Assembly (NCBI GenBank): GCA_032251455.1
Contig: JAVVEG010000030.1
Span: 1 to 21,973 of the forward strand
Reading direction: 5' to 3'
From: JAVVEG01 sp032251455
GTDB taxonomy: Bacteria; Pseudomonadota; Gammaproteobacteria; Pseudomonadales; Pseudohongiellaceae
Length of the DNA stretch: 21,973 nt
Part shown: positions 21,907 to 21,973 of the stretch, in pieces
How the letters are laid out: every line of letters starts with the position of its first letter
Numbering within the stretch: the first letter of the stretch is position 1
The notes under the pieces: model-generated
Seen by the model: only the letters and a program-made list of their open reading frames with translations
Told to the model about the DNA's origin: nothing
The model's database searches: none
Position numbers and translations under genes: made by a program

Positions 21907-21925
21907 TGAAAGTGATGGAGTCTGA

Positions 21926-21931
21926 ATTATA
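21926..21931 (-). promoter_or_regulatory. TATAAT -10 element of the CinA-like gene
   Basis: A perfect TATAAT on the minus strand lies 31 bp upstream of the ATG. The expected -35 region contains no good match to TTGACA and no extended -10 TG is present, so the promoter may need an activator or may be weak. Confidence 0.4.
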
Positions 21932-21973
21932 ACGGAAACACGCAGTGGGTGCCCCCCTGCCCGGTCGGTAGTG

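Noticed and set aside
1..21973. tRNA, rRNA, CRISPR array, insertion sequence, prophage or integron
   Set aside because: I saw no cloverleaf-like or ribosomal sequence, no regularly spaced repeats, and no transposase or integrase motif in any frame.

Overview
The window looks like chromosomal DNA of a gammaproteobacterium, probably aquatic or marine. This rests on moderately GC-rich coding sequence, Gram-negative envelope signals (type I, Tat and lipoprotein signal peptides) and the mix of families: MddA-type methyltransferase, PQQ alcohol dehydrogenase, PiuC-type dioxygenase, a CSS-motif EAL protein and several secreted hydrolases. It is almost certainly from a draft or metagenome assembly. 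A run of exactly 100 N sits between two identical 55-bp copies, which is what a failed k-mer overlap between contigs leaves behind. No rRNA, tRNA, CRISPR array, insertion sequence, prophage or integron was seen.

Layout. 1-212: edge sequence with no secure gene, then a promoter/operator. 213-941: methanethiol S-methyltransferase-like membrane protein. 1119-1829: SDR oxidoreductase. 1890-3470 (minus): secreted M28-type peptidase with an altered metal site. 3557-5850: a sulfur cassette of periplasmic double rhodanese, YeeE/YedE (TsuA-like) membrane protein and a 66-residue peptide. 5959-8166: lipid-anchored PQQ alcohol dehydrogenase fused to cytochrome c. 8214-9930 (minus): secreted NHL propeller preceded by a small four-helix membrane protein. 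10133-10758: HicAB toxin-antitoxin pair with a candidate operator. 10804-12099 (minus): PiuC-like dioxygenase followed by a LysE exporter, divergent from an unknown lipoprotein (12229-13020) across a Fur-box-like palindrome. 13055-14134 (minus): secreted epoxide-hydrolase-like protein. 14285-16749: lipoprotein Ntn acylase split by the assembly gap. 16828-17688 (minus): Tat-exported dienelactone hydrolase. 17863-21111: CSS-EAL phosphodiesterase followed by a lipoprotein D-aminoacylase-like amidohydrolase. 21131-21895 (minus): CinA/MoaB-like protein.

How the genes fit together. Most products are predicted to act outside the cytoplasm. Four carry a lipobox with Ser at +2, the outer-membrane type, so the region reads as a set of independent envelope and scavenging functions rather than one pathway. 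Sub-themes are sulfur (MddA-like protein; rhodanese plus thiosulfate-type transporter), iron (a Fur-like site between the PiuC-like gene and the unknown lipoprotein) and acyl-amide hydrolysis (Ntn acylase, D-aminoacylase). Convergent gene pairs are separated by strong perfect stems at 8203-8232 and 16771-16810.

No clearly new multi-gene system is evident. The most useful observations are the reconstruction of the acylase across the false gap, the operator-like palindromes at 162-182 and 10113-10128, the iron-linked unknown lipoprotein, the rhodanese/TsuA-like/small-peptide cassette, and the unusual active-site residues in the M28, NHL and D-aminoacylase-like proteins.
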